Part shown: one piece after another, positions 14,188 to 21,827 of the stretch
Position numbering within the stretch: the stretch's first letter is position 1
Layout of the letters: each line of letters begins with the position of its first letter
Virus record (IMG/VR): IMGVR_UViG_3300036861_000203
Span: 1 to 21,829 of that record
Length of the DNA stretch: 21,829 bases
From: a virus
Strand: one strand, 5' to 3'
Position numbers and translations under genes: made by a program
The notes under the pieces: model-generated
What the model was told of the DNA's origin: nothing
What the model saw: the letters and a program-made list of their open reading frames with translations, nothing else
Databases searched by the model: none

Positions 14188-15755
14188 TAACCCGCGTCCA
14201 GTACGTTATAGGCCGGTGAACTGCGCCTGTAGCTGATGAGCGAGCCCGGCGTCGTGCCGGTCGCATAGACGGTGTTCAGGCCCGTCGCTGTATTGAAACT
14301 GGCGTTGTTGACCTGCACGCCGCGCTTCGTCCAGGTCGAGCCAGTTTTAGTGTAAGCGTCGTGCAGGTTGCCGTCACAGATGACTCGAAGCGTGTCAATA
14401 GACCCAACGCCGTTGACGTTGAGCCGGTTGCTTGCTGTACCCGCAACAACGCTATCCAATAAGAAATCCCAGGCAGTATTTCCATCATTGCGCTGCACGT
14501 AGGAGACCCAGTAATTCTGGTCGTCCTGAATGCGGTAGCGCAGTTCTACTCGCTGCCCCGCTACCGGACTGCCCGGCAGCGTGAACGCGAAGTCGATGAT
14601 GGAATTGGCGTCCATCGTGACCTGGGCGTTGAGGGTCAGGAGCTTAAGCGATACGTTGTCGATGGTGATGTCGGTTGGGTTGGTATTCGCCGTCGCGAAG
14701 AAGGTCGCGCCATCAGCACGGGCAATACCAGCCTTGCTCGTTACGGCGCTGTTTACGCCGCCTATCGCTTTGTTGTTCAAAAACATCGCGATATTGCCGG
14801 AGGCGAAAGCAGTGAGATCGTAGGTTAGCTCGTACCAACTGCCACTAGTCAGGATTGATTGCGTGATCCAGAGTGTTCCTGCTGCGCTCCGAAAGAAATT
14901 CGCAGCACCTGTACCGGCCCCGGCGTGTGTCGCTCCCGATCCGCGCTCCGTGACTTCACCGTTAGCCGGTTCACCTGATGGCGCTGACCAGCCGTTCGGG
15001 TTGTCACCTGTCCACGCTGCGAAATTGCCGTTGACTACCAGTTCCGACCCCACAGACTGGGTAAAGGTCGTGATGTTGTTCTCGGTGATGCCGTTGTCAG
15101 ACGAGAATGCGCCGCCGAGGTCGCGCACGCGGAGGTACTCTGAAGTACCGACGTTTGTTTCATTGGCGAACTTAGGCCGAATCGACGCGCCGTTCTGAGA
15201 TAGATCAACCCACACCAACGTCCAAACGCCGCCCGTTTTCCAGAAAGTGAAATTACCGACGCTGCGCAATACGATGGCAATCGCATAGTTGCCATTAACA
15301 ACCGAGGGCAATAAAACGAGATTGGCCGTGCCGTTCCACCACGAAAGACCCGTGCTGGCAATATTCAAGTTTCCGTTGTCGAAATCGCCCGGCGCTGACG
15401 TGATGCCCGTACCTGCCCCCCAACCGATCAAATGACCGGCGTTGGTCAGGGTCGTAAACACCAAATCCTGAATCATGGCTCGCCCGATGGCACGGGCCAG
15501 CGCTGTCGTTGCGTAATAGCCCAAATCGCCAAAGACAGGTGTAGCTTGCGCCGGAAAATTCAGCTTGCCGCTGACAATGGAAAACTGTCCATCGACCTGC
15601 GTCAGCGTCAGCGTGCCCGGCCCTGGCTCGGCGTTGCGCGGCGACGTGAGCGGCGCACCGGCGTCTGTCGTGAACTCGTCCTTGAGCAGCCACACGGCAG
15701 CCCCGCCCCTGCGTTTCCGACTGCTCCTGGAGAACTTCGCCGCAGAGAGGGCCAT
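14187..15755 (-). CDS. Multi-domain carbohydrate-binding-like virion protein
   Basis: A 522-residue protein with ATG 15755 overlapping the portal stop (TAATG). After a basic N-terminus (SRSSRKRRGG) come three beta-rich parts. Residues about 27-210 look like a LamG/concanavalin-like sandwich (VDGQFSIVSGKLNF, YAIAIVLRSVGNFTFWKTGG). About 237-375 look like a CBM4/9-type jelly roll: it opens ELVVNGNFAAWTGDNPNGWS and closes TDITIDNVSLKLL. About 376-522 look like a second concanavalin-like sandwich. Such architecture suits binding to surface glycans by a head fibre or appendage. Its place between portal and scaffold, rather than with tail genes, makes a head-attached or accessory protein more likely than a tail fibre. 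No catalytic motif is evident. Confidence 0.65.
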   Translation of the reverse strand: MALSAAKFSRSSRKRRGGAAVWLLKDEFTTDAGAPLTSPRNAEPGPGTLTLTQVDGQFSIVSGKLNFPAQATPVFGDLGYYATTALARAIGRAMIQDLVFTTLTNAGHLIGWGAGTGITSAPGDFDNGNLNIASTGLSWWNGTANLVLLPSVVNGNYAIAIVLRSVGNFTFWKTGGVWTLVWVDLSQNGASIRPKFANETNVGTSEYLRVRDLGGAFSSDNGITENNITTFTQSVGSELVVNGNFAAWTGDNPNGWSAPSGEPANGEVTERGSGATHAGAGTGAANFFRSAAGTLWITQSILTSGSWYELTYDLTAFASGNIAMFLNNKAIGGVNSAVTSKAGIARADGATFFATANTNPTDITIDNVSLKLLTLNAQVTMDANSIIDFAFTLPGSPVAGQRVELRYRIQDDQNYWVSYVQRNDGNTAWDFLLDSVVAGTASNRLNVNGVGSIDTLRVICDGNLHDAYTKTGSTWTKRGVQVNNASFNTATGLNTVYATGTTPGSLISYRRSSPAYNVLDAG

Positions 15756-17311
15756 TACTGCGCCTCCTGTGCGTATTCGCCGCCGCTCGTGATCTGCACC
15801 GGTTCCGCAGGCGGTTCCTGCCCACTCGGTAGCTGACTCTGCTGAGCCGCCATGAGCGCGAGCTGCGCCTTCATGAGCCGTTCCTGCTCCCACTCGGCAA
15901 TCGTATCGTCGGCGACGTCCAGTTCCTTCCAGATGGCCGAGTCCGGCGCGTTCGACTGCTTGAGGAGCTCGATGCGTTCCTTCTTCGAAATCTGGTCCTT
16001 GATGACCGACCGGTCGGCTATCGAGAATTCGAGGTTGCCCAGCCGGTAACTGTCGAGCGAGAACGCCAGGAAGCCGTCGTAGCGGTTATAGCCGCCAATC
16101 GATACGCCCATCTGCAGCGCGCGTACCAGCCCGTCGTCGTAATTGCCTCGCGCCTCGACGATCTTCTCCACAGCGTCCTGGTAGCCGGCCTCGACGCCGG
16201 GCGCGGTCAGGTTGCCGCCCTCGCGAATGTGATACAGCGACAGCTCCGGCAAATCGCGCTCGATCTCGGCCAGCTTATACTGCACTTCCTGGCTGGCCGC
16301 GGCGATGTCGAGCTGCGCGACCATGGCGTGCGGCTGGCTGTCTTTGGGCCCGTAGACCGCCGGGATGCCGTCTTTCTCGTCGACCGAAATATCGAGGTCC
16401 TCACGTCTGGCGACGCCGGCGTAATACCAGACCAGGTTGACGGCCTTGCGCACCTGGTCGGACAGAAGCGAGGCGGCGTCGTTCAGCTCGTCGATCTTGT
16501 CGAGCGAGGCATGGTAGGCGTTGGCGCCGAAGGCCAGGCCCACGTCCTTATGCTGGACGATGACCATGGGCACGAAGCCGTACTCGTTCGGCCATTCCGC
16601 GACCGCATTGCCGCGGGCGTCCATGTAGAAGGCGTAGGGCTTGCCGTCGCGAAACGTCTGGAATTTGTCGCCGTCGATGTACTCGGTGTAGCAGTACTGC
16701 TTGACCTGCATCATGGGATTGGTCGGCGAATACTGCTTTTCCTCGTAGCGGTAATACTCGAGAGTCACGGCCTTGACGTTGCCGACCTGGTCGAACTCGG
16801 CATGCTTGACGATGCCGGGCATGAGCATCTCCAGGCGGACCTGGCCGCGCTCGCGGTCGTCCACGACCTTGATCACCGAGTCGCCGAACTTCGCGCCGTT
16901 GCGGACGTAGACCGACTTCTGGGTGCCCAGGTTCGAGGCGACGACGAGCTGCCGCAGGGCTTCACGCAGGGTGTCGTCGGCCTGGGCGATGGGCAGCGCA
17001 CCCTTGCGCAGATACTCCAGGTCGATTGATCCGCCGTAGCACTTGGCCGGGTACATGTCGACCAGGCGCTGCACCGGGTTGTAGATGCCGCGCGTGTACT
17101 TGTACAGGCCCTTCTGGTGCTTCAGCACCGCGCCGTAGGCGAAGATCGAGGCGTAGGTCTTGTTGTTGTAGCGCAGGTCGCTGTCGTAGTAGCGCGATAG
17201 GCGGACAGGGTAAGTGTCCCAGCCGAGTTCCTCGCGGGGCACCGTGGCCTGTTCGCTGAAGGCATTAATGGCCGCCCGGCCTGCTGCTACCATACGGTCC
17301 CACAGTCCCAC
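15755..17311 (-). CDS. Portal protein
   Basis: A 518-residue protein starting at GTG 17311 with GGGGGAG nine bases upstream, the ribosome binding site lying within the end of the terminase gene. Size and position right after the large terminase fit the portal, the dodecameric ring through which DNA is packaged. Sequence features fit SPP1 gp6-like portals: RLVDMYPAKCYGGSIDLE, a mixed alpha/beta body with EYGFVPMVIVQHKDVGLAFG, the long helical region around DKIDELNDAASLLSDQVRKA and IAAASQEVQYKLAEIERDLP, and a Gln/Glu/Pro-rich flexible C-terminus. It is coupled to the next gene by TAATG. Confidence 0.9.
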   Translation of the reverse strand: MGLWDRMVAAGRAAINAFSEQATVPREELGWDTYPVRLSRYYDSDLRYNNKTYASIFAYGAVLKHQKGLYKYTRGIYNPVQRLVDMYPAKCYGGSIDLEYLRKGALPIAQADDTLREALRQLVVASNLGTQKSVYVRNGAKFGDSVIKVVDDRERGQVRLEMLMPGIVKHAEFDQVGNVKAVTLEYYRYEEKQYSPTNPMMQVKQYCYTEYIDGDKFQTFRDGKPYAFYMDARGNAVAEWPNEYGFVPMVIVQHKDVGLAFGANAYHASLDKIDELNDAASLLSDQVRKAVNLVWYYAGVARREDLDISVDEKDGIPAVYGPKDSQPHAMVAQLDIAAASQEVQYKLAEIERDLPELSLYHIREGGNLTAPGVEAGYQDAVEKIVEARGNYDDGLVRALQMGVSIGGYNRYDGFLAFSLDSYRLGNLEFSIADRSVIKDQISKKERIELLKQSNAPDSAIWKELDVADDTIAEWEQERLMKAQLALMAAQQSQLPSGQEPPAEPVQITSGGEYAQEAQ

Positions 17312-17316
17312 AAGAA

Positions 17317-18774
17317 TCAGCTCCCCCGATAATTCGCCAGGACGTCAGGCGCCCGCCCGACATGAATGGTCCGATCTTCTCCTAACATGTCGTACGCGCC
17401 GCTCGACCCGTCGACCTGATCGTCGTTCGACGCGTTCGGGAACATGGCCAGTTCGTCGAGATAGGCCCGGTTCCAGCTTCCGCGCACCATCTTGACCTTG
17501 CCGGCCTTGACCCGCGCCGCAAACGGCCCGGCCCGCGTGTATTTGTCGCCGGACGGCGGCACGGCGTCAATCGTGTAGGGCCGCATGCGTTCGTCGCGCA
17601 GCAGGTAGTCGAGTTCGACGATGCCGGCCTTCTCGGCTTCGAGTCTGATGCGCACCTTCGGCCCGTCGATCCGGGCGTTCTGGACAATCGCCTCCTGGAT
17701 ATCCGGCGCGGTCTTCTGCGCCCGCCACACGTCCAGGACGACGGGACTTTCGTCAGTCATGACGCCCATCTTCACGCCGACGGTGTAATCGCTCCGGCGC
17801 CGGGCGGTCACGGCCAGGTCGTAGAAACGCACGACGTCCTTGCATTCCGGCACGAAGTCGACGACTTCGATCAGCTGTGTGTCGAACAGGCCGCCCGACT
17901 TCGGTTTCGGCGACTGCTGGTATTCGGCGCTGAACCGGTAATCGCCCAGCGTTTCCTCGACCTTGACCAGCTTGTCGGCGCTGTAGCGTTCGGGCCAGAG
18001 CGCTTCGCCCGGCGCGCGACCCAGGGGATCTTCTTCGCCGGCGATGGCCGGCAGCGACAGCACGCGCCAATCGTCGGCGCTGTCGGCGAGAAGATGCCCG
18101 GCCAGGTCGTCCTCGTGCCAGCGCGTATGCATGATGATGACCGCCGCGCCAGGTTCCTCGAGCCGCGTGTAGGCGTCGCCGTACCACTCCTTGAGACTGG
18201 TGCGGTACGTCTCGCTTTCGGCTTCGGCGCGGGACTTGATCGGGTCGTCGATGATGAGCAGGTGCGCGCCGTGCCCGGTGATACCGCTGCCCACGCCGGC
18301 GGCAATCGCACCGCCTTCACGACCGGCGATATCCCACTCCTGGGCGCTGGCCGTGTCGTCGGCCAGGCTCACGCCGGGGAAGAACTCGGCATAGCGCGTG
18401 TCCTTGATGAGGTTGCGCACAAAGCGGCTGTTGCGGTTGGCCAGCTTGGTGCCGTAGGAGGCCATGATCATGCGTTTGTCGGGATTACGACCGATGAACC
18501 AGGACGGGAATAGCCGGGAAACGGTCAGGCTCTTGCCGTGACGGGGCGGCATGAAGATCATGAGCCGCCCGAGGCCTTCGACCCCGCCGGACTCGACGTA
18601 GCGCGCGACCTGGGTCAGCAGCTCGTCGAGCTGGGCCTGGAAGCGGGTGTGAACGTACCAGGGGTAAACCGCCTGCTTGAAGACGGTGAGGCCGATGGAC
18701 GACACGCCGCTGTCGGTCTCGACCAGGCCGCACTCGGCATAGACGGCGTCGACAAACGTTTTAACCGTTTGCAT
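17317..18774 (-). CDS. terL: Terminase large subunit
   Basis: A 485-residue packaging motor ATPase/nuclease. I place the start at ATG 18774 (first residues MQTVKTFVDAVYAECG), with GGGAG upstream and a 14-base overlap with the small subunit gene. Walker A is PPRHGKS (76-82). LLIIDDP (172-178) is Walker B, and TRWHEDD (217-223) is the likely coupling motif. The C-terminal RNase H-like nuclease has acidic residues in FYDLA (D319), SDY (D329), LEAEKAG (E379/E381) and NDDQVDG (451-455). This matches Terminase_6-type large subunits. It cuts concatemeric DNA and drives it through the portal, encoded directly downstream. Confidence 0.95.
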   Translation of the reverse strand: MQTVKTFVDAVYAECGLVETDSGVSSIGLTVFKQAVYPWYVHTRFQAQLDELLTQVARYVESGGVEGLGRLMIFMPPRHGKSLTVSRLFPSWFIGRNPDKRMIMASYGTKLANRNSRFVRNLIKDTRYAEFFPGVSLADDTASAQEWDIAGREGGAIAAGVGSGITGHGAHLLIIDDPIKSRAEAESETYRTSLKEWYGDAYTRLEEPGAAVIIMHTRWHEDDLAGHLLADSADDWRVLSLPAIAGEEDPLGRAPGEALWPERYSADKLVKVEETLGDYRFSAEYQQSPKPKSGGLFDTQLIEVVDFVPECKDVVRFYDLAVTARRRSDYTVGVKMGVMTDESPVVLDVWRAQKTAPDIQEAIVQNARIDGPKVRIRLEAEKAGIVELDYLLRDERMRPYTIDAVPPSGDKYTRAGPFAARVKAGKVKMVRGSWNRAYLDELAMFPNASNDDQVDGSSGAYDMLGEDRTIHVGRAPDVLANYRGS

Positions 18775-19243
18775 GGCGCCGCTCCCGCTCCGCGTTGGCC
18801 TTGGCCAGCATGCCGTTGAATACGTCGGCGGGTTCCAGCTCGATGGCCTTGAGGGCCACGACCAGCGCCGCCGTGACCTGGACGATCTCGGTCGGCAGCC
18901 CGTCGAGCAGGCGCTGCTTGTCGAACAGGATTCCCCATACCGTACCGAGTTGGCTGTATGAAGCCTCGGGACGAGCGCTGGGCATTTCCTTGACAATGGC
19001 CTCCAGCTCGGCTTGAATGGCCGCGCGCATGTCAAAGGTTTTTTCGCTGACAACATTGTCAGGCGGGGGGTTGTTCTCGCCATTAAACCAGCGGGAGAGG
19101 GTGCGAGCAGGAACGGCTAAATGCCTGGCGACAAAGGTCAGCGAACCCTTGATCGCCGGGTAGCCCTGAGACTTCAGCATGACGACCGCCGACGCGCGGA
19201 ACTTGTCGTCATAGCTGGGTCGTTTCCTGCGCTTCCTCGCCAT
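18761..19243 (-). CDS. terS: Terminase small subunit
   Basis: A 160-residue protein directly before the large subunit, overlapping it by 14 bases. The basic N-terminus (ARKRRKRPSYDDKFRAS) leads into a helix-turn-helix (about 11-55, with FVARHLAVPARTLSRWFNG as recognition part), suited to binding the packaging site. The rest is helical (DMRAAIQAELEAIVKEM, EIVQVTAALVVALKAIELEP), suited to ring oligomerisation and contact with the large subunit. GGAAGGA lies about nine bases before ATG 19243. The helix-turn-helix resembles transposase-type domains, but the neighbour and coupling make terminase the clear choice. Confidence 0.85.
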   Translation of the reverse strand: MARKRRKRPSYDDKFRASAVVMLKSQGYPAIKGSLTFVARHLAVPARTLSRWFNGENNPPPDNVVSEKTFDMRAAIQAELEAIVKEMPSARPEASYSQLGTVWGILFDKQRLLDGLPTEIVQVTAALVVALKAIELEPADVFNGMLAKANAERERRHANG

Positions 19244-19245
19244 GG

Positions 19246-20103
19246 CTACGATCCTTCCGGCTTCGCCGGCCCGACCGTTTCGTTCGGCACAGGCCGAGTC
19301 GCGAGCTCGGTCGTCAGGCGAGCCACTTCGCTCTCCAGGAACGTGATCCGCGCCTGCTGCTCGCCGACCAGCTTTTGCAACTCTTCGACCTTGACGTGCT
19401 CCTGGGCCAGTTCTGCCTCCAGCTTGCGCTTCTGTTCGGCGGCGAGCGAGCGCTGCGCATCGCGGTCGCGTGTGATCTCGGATATGCGCGCCTGGGCTTT
19501 CGCCAGGTCCACTTTGGTCGCCTCAAGCTCGGCCTGAGTTTTCGTCAGGTCGCCGCGGGCCTGCTCCAGCTCTCGTCTGGTCGTTTCGAGGTCGTCACTC
19601 ACAGCCTTAACCTGACCTTCCAGCCCCGCCAGCCTCGCGTCTCGACGCTGGTGTTCTTCAGCTCGACCGTCAAAATCCCGCTTCAGCTTGTTGTAATCGT
19701 CCATCAGTTTGTCGATGGTCGATTGGTAGGTGTTGATACGCAGTTCTTTATCCCGGCTCTCGGCCTGCGCCTCGGCATACTTCTCGGCAAGCTCCTTGCG
19801 ATCCTCGCGGCTGGCCTTGAGTTCGTCCTGGAGCATGACGAGAATGGGCGAAAACGTGTCCGAGGCGTTCTTCCAGGCGTTATAGGCGCTGTTTGACGCT
19901 TCGAGCGCCTGCTGAGCCTTGGCTTCGGCTGGGGCGGCGGCGGCGCTGACCTCACCTTTGACCTGGGCGACCGCGGCATCAACCTTTCCCGAAACCCGAT
20001 CCAGCGTTTTGCGCTGCCCGTAGGCGATGATGCCCATGCCGCTCAGCACGGTCAGAACGATTGTCCCGGCAAAGATGCCGAGAATTCTTGCCAGTTCGTC
20101 CAA
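19246..20103 (-). CDS. Membrane-anchored coiled-coil protein
   Basis: A 285-residue protein if started at TTG 20103 (GGCGGGA upstream). The longer reading from TTG 20187 begins inside the terminator hairpin and is unlikely. One transmembrane helix lies near the N-terminus (LGIFAGTIVLTVLSGMGIIA, about 7-27). A long Ala/Glu/Lys/Gln heptad coiled coil follows up to about residue 270, then a short Pro-rich end. A short cytoplasmic N-terminus with a long coiled coil outside would resemble an inner-membrane spanin such as lambda Rz, but it is much longer and no lipoprotein partner is visible. It might instead tether assembly to the membrane. Function unresolved. Confidence 0.65.
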   Translation of the reverse strand: MDELARILGIFAGTIVLTVLSGMGIIAYGQRKTLDRVSGKVDAAVAQVKGEVSAAAAPAEAKAQQALEASNSAYNAWKNASDTFSPILVMLQDELKASREDRKELAEKYAEAQAESRDKELRINTYQSTIDKLMDDYNKLKRDFDGRAEEHQRRDARLAGLEGQVKAVSDDLETTRRELEQARGDLTKTQAELEATKVDLAKAQARISEITRDRDAQRSLAAEQKRKLEAELAQEHVKVEELQKLVGEQQARITFLESEVARLTTELATRPVPNETVGPAKPEGS

Positions 20104-20175
20104 GGATTCCCGCCTACTCTGCGATTGCCATTCGGCTTTTGTCACGTTCAAGAGCGACAGGTGGCGCAGAGAATC

Positions 20176-20206
20176 AAAAAGGCCCAATCTACAGAATAGA
20201 CCGGGC
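20176..20206 (-). terminator. Intrinsic terminator before the packaging/virion genes
   Basis: On the minus strand GCCCGGTCTA pairs with TAGATTGGGC over ten positions (two G-U pairs) around the loop TTCTG, followed by CTTTTTG. Stem, short loop and T-run are all classic, and the T-run is on the minus-strand side only. It would end transcripts from the accessory genes at 20273-21827 or serve as an antitermination checkpoint. Confidence 0.75.
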
Positions 20207-20272
20207 GTGCGATGCCGTCACGTCGCCAAACTGGAAGGACTTTACACTTGGAAAGGGTTCCCAGGCGTCGTG

Positions 20273-20692
20273 TCAGGAAGTCCGGCGCTTGATGAGGAAG
20301 TGCAGATACCGACCGTGCCGGAGCACCAGGTGACCACGCACCTTATCGGCACGGGCGAGGTCGAGCAGCTCGCGGCCATACTGCCGGGCGCTCGTGTGGC
20401 TGATGCCCAGCACGCCGCCAACCGTATCCCACGACGGCGACTGGCCGCCGTTGTCGAACTTGTGGTAGACGATGATGATCTCGACGCGCTCGCACTGCCG
20501 CAGATCGGGGTTAAGCAACTGCTTCAGACAGTCCTCGCTCGGAATCCATTGATCCTGCGAGGCCTCCTTGCGTTCGTCCCTGGTCATAGCCTGGAGCTGC
20601 TCAAGGAGGCCGCGCAGGTGCACGATGACGCGCGGCTCTTTGCGTGCGTTCTGGGTCGGTGTCCGTCGTTTGTTTTGATAGAGCATCAGCAC
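20273..20692 (-). CDS. Probable winged helix-turn-helix DNA-binding protein
   Basis: A 139-residue basic protein starting at GTG 20692 with GAGGAG about nine bases upstream. Residues about 84-112 (QSPSWDTVGGVLGISHTSAR followed by QYGRELLDLA) have the pattern of a helix-turn-helix. They are followed by a wing-like strand pair, VRGHLVLRHGRYLHFLIKRR. The N-terminal half is helical and charged. It is the last gene before the intrinsic terminator and the virion genes, so a regulator of late expression is attractive, though only inferred. No integrase or repressor-type features are seen. Confidence 0.65.
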   Translation of the reverse strand: MLMLYQNKRRTPTQNARKEPRVIVHLRGLLEQLQAMTRDERKEASQDQWIPSEDCLKQLLNPDLRQCERVEIIIVYHKFDNGGQSPSWDTVGGVLGISHTSARQYGRELLDLARADKVRGHLVLRHGRYLHFLIKRRTS

Positions 20693-20748
20693 GTCGTCAG
20701 TCTCCTCGCTTTCAAGATAGAATCTTCATAGTGGCATTCATCGGAAAG

Positions 20749-21171
20749 TTAGACCGGTTTCACTTCTCGGAACATAAACTCTCGGCACTGGGCCGCTAGA
20801 TCCTGGATATCGCGGTAATAGACGATGGCGAGATCCCCGGCAATCATGGCTGAGACGGCTCTATCTTTATCGGCAAGCGCCAGGATCGGAATATGCCGGA
20901 CGTGCTTCGCGTAGGCGATCTCATAGCCGACGCCAAGCGAAGCGTTGGAGACTTCTGCGATCATGGCCTGACTATGATCGAGCCAGTAAATGTCACGTCG
21001 ATAGACGTACCGATCTTCGGGCATCATCGGCTCATAAAGGTGCTCTGGTAATTTTGTGTCGAGAGCAGGGACATGTCCCGCCTCTCTGATTGCATTGACA
21101 ATGGTGTTGAAGGTCAGGTTGTCGTCCTGACGATGCGCCCCGCGAATGGAGCGGGCAAAGTAGATTTGCAT
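20749..21171 (-). CDS. 2'-deoxynucleoside 5'-phosphate N-hydrolase (DNPH1/Rcl-like)
   Basis: A 140-residue protein of the nucleoside deoxyribosyltransferase superfamily. Compared with human DNPH1 (from memory), IYFARSIRGA matches LYFCGSIRGG, RRDIYWLDHSQAMIAEVSNA matches EQDLEWLQQADVVVAEVTQP, SLGVGYEIAYA matches SLGVGYELGRA, and VSAMIAGD matches LSAMIRGA. Catalytic and substrate-binding residues Tyr, Asp, Glu and Ser are present as Y4, D60, E84 and S107. DNPH1 enzymes cleave the glycosidic bond of deoxynucleoside monophosphates, including 5-hydroxymethyl-dUMP. In a phage this could shape the nucleotide pool or remove unwanted nucleotides. GGGAGG precedes ATG 21171 within a short hairpin. Confidence 0.8.
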   Translation of the reverse strand: MQIYFARSIRGAHRQDDNLTFNTIVNAIREAGHVPALDTKLPEHLYEPMMPEDRYVYRRDIYWLDHSQAMIAEVSNASLGVGYEIAYAKHVRHIPILALADKDRAVSAMIAGDLAIVYYRDIQDLAAQCREFMFREVKPV

Positions 21172-21172
21172 A

Positions 21173-21186
21173 GATCCTCCCGGATC
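21173..21186 (-). promoter_or_regulatory. Hairpin over the hydrolase ribosome binding site
   Basis: The minus strand reads GATCC-GGGA-GGATC just before ATG 21171: a perfect five-base stem with a four-base loop, and the GGGAGG ribosome binding site spans loop and 3' arm. It is short enough that it may not fold strongly; reduced translation is only a possibility. Confidence 0.3.
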
Positions 21187-21210
21187 AAGATCTAAACTTG
21201 CTGACTGGCC

Positions 21211-21555
21211 TTATCGGAACGTCAGTTCAAACTTCGCCTTGGCCGCCCACGTTCGCCCCGCTTCTAGAGCATCGCGAACTTTGAAACCGCTGCTAGCGGC
21301 AATGCGATCATACGTACCACTCGGTAATATCTCAGCGTCCTCCAATAGTTCAAGTAACGTCTTGAACGGCAGGTCGTACTTGATGCACAGCGCCGCAAGT
21401 GCCGCAATCGAAAGATTGCCTGTTGTGGAATGGTTATCTCGAATAAACACAATATCAAGCCTGACGGACTCGCTGCATTCAACCCAGCACTTTCGCGCCA
21501 GGTCAAAGTACGCCTTACCCCTGGTCTGTTTTAGTTGCTGAGTAAGTTCGCTCAT
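21211..21555 (-). CDS. Unknown helical protein
   Basis: A 114-residue protein with ATG 21555 overlapping the upstream stop (ATGA). It is mostly helical. The middle, LSIAALAALCIKYDLPFKTL followed by LELLEDAEILP, and the next part YDRIAASSGFKVRDALEAGR could fit a small DNA- or protein-binding domain, but I see no definite helix-turn-helix. Two conserved-looking Cys (C23, C57) are too far apart for a simple zinc knuckle. Probably co-transcribed with its neighbours; function unknown. Confidence 0.55.
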   Translation of the reverse strand: MSELTQQLKQTRGKAYFDLARKCWVECSESVRLDIVFIRDNHSTTGNLSIAALAALCIKYDLPFKTLLELLEDAEILPSGTYDRIAASSGFKVRDALEAGRTWAAKAKFELTFR

Positions 21556-21827
21556 AGATCGTCGCCGTCAACGATCTCCCGCAAGGTAGGAACCGCTCGT
21601 GTTATACGCTTAACCGGCTGGCGCACAGTCCACGCCAACTCGAATTTGTCGAAGGAGTCCAGCCTCCGCAAGACTTGGACCCATGCCCACCAGCGGTTGC
21701 CGCTGCGCAGAAGTTCGTAAGCGCATTCAGTTCGACCAAGTTGGTCTGTCTCAAAACCAACCACAATCCCCACGCGGGATTCTTGGTCAACAACGAAATC
21801 GCCTATATGCAAGTTGTGATCAGACAT
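21552..21827 (-). CDS. Small protein, possible KOW/SH3-like fold
   Basis: A 91-residue protein starting at ATG 21827, close to the window edge, so its upstream signals are not visible and an earlier start cannot be excluded. The beginning, HIGDFVVDQESRVGIVVGFE, then ECAYELLRSGNRWWAWVQVL, has the strand-turn pattern of small KOW/SH3/Tudor-like barrels. The C-terminal third is helical and acidic. It overlaps the next gene by ATGA. No function can be assigned. Confidence 0.5.
   Translation of the reverse strand: MSDHNLHIGDFVVDQESRVGIVVGFETDQLGRTECAYELLRSGNRWWAWVQVLRRLDSFDKFELAWTVRQPVKRITRAVPTLREIVDGDDL

Noticed and set aside
18775-19083. Upstream extension of the large terminase frame to position 19083
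   Set aside because: The added residues are Arg/Pro/Ser-rich and overlap the whole terminase small subunit; ATG 18774 has a good ribosome binding site and the right family length.
20104-20175. Possible promoter for the late operon (TTGAAC box about 17 bases from GCAATC, minus strand)
   Set aside because: The -10 match is poor and a chance match is likely; not supported well enough to annotate.
20104-20187. TTG start at 20187 for the coiled-coil protein
   Set aside because: It falls inside the intrinsic terminator hairpin and has no ribosome binding site.
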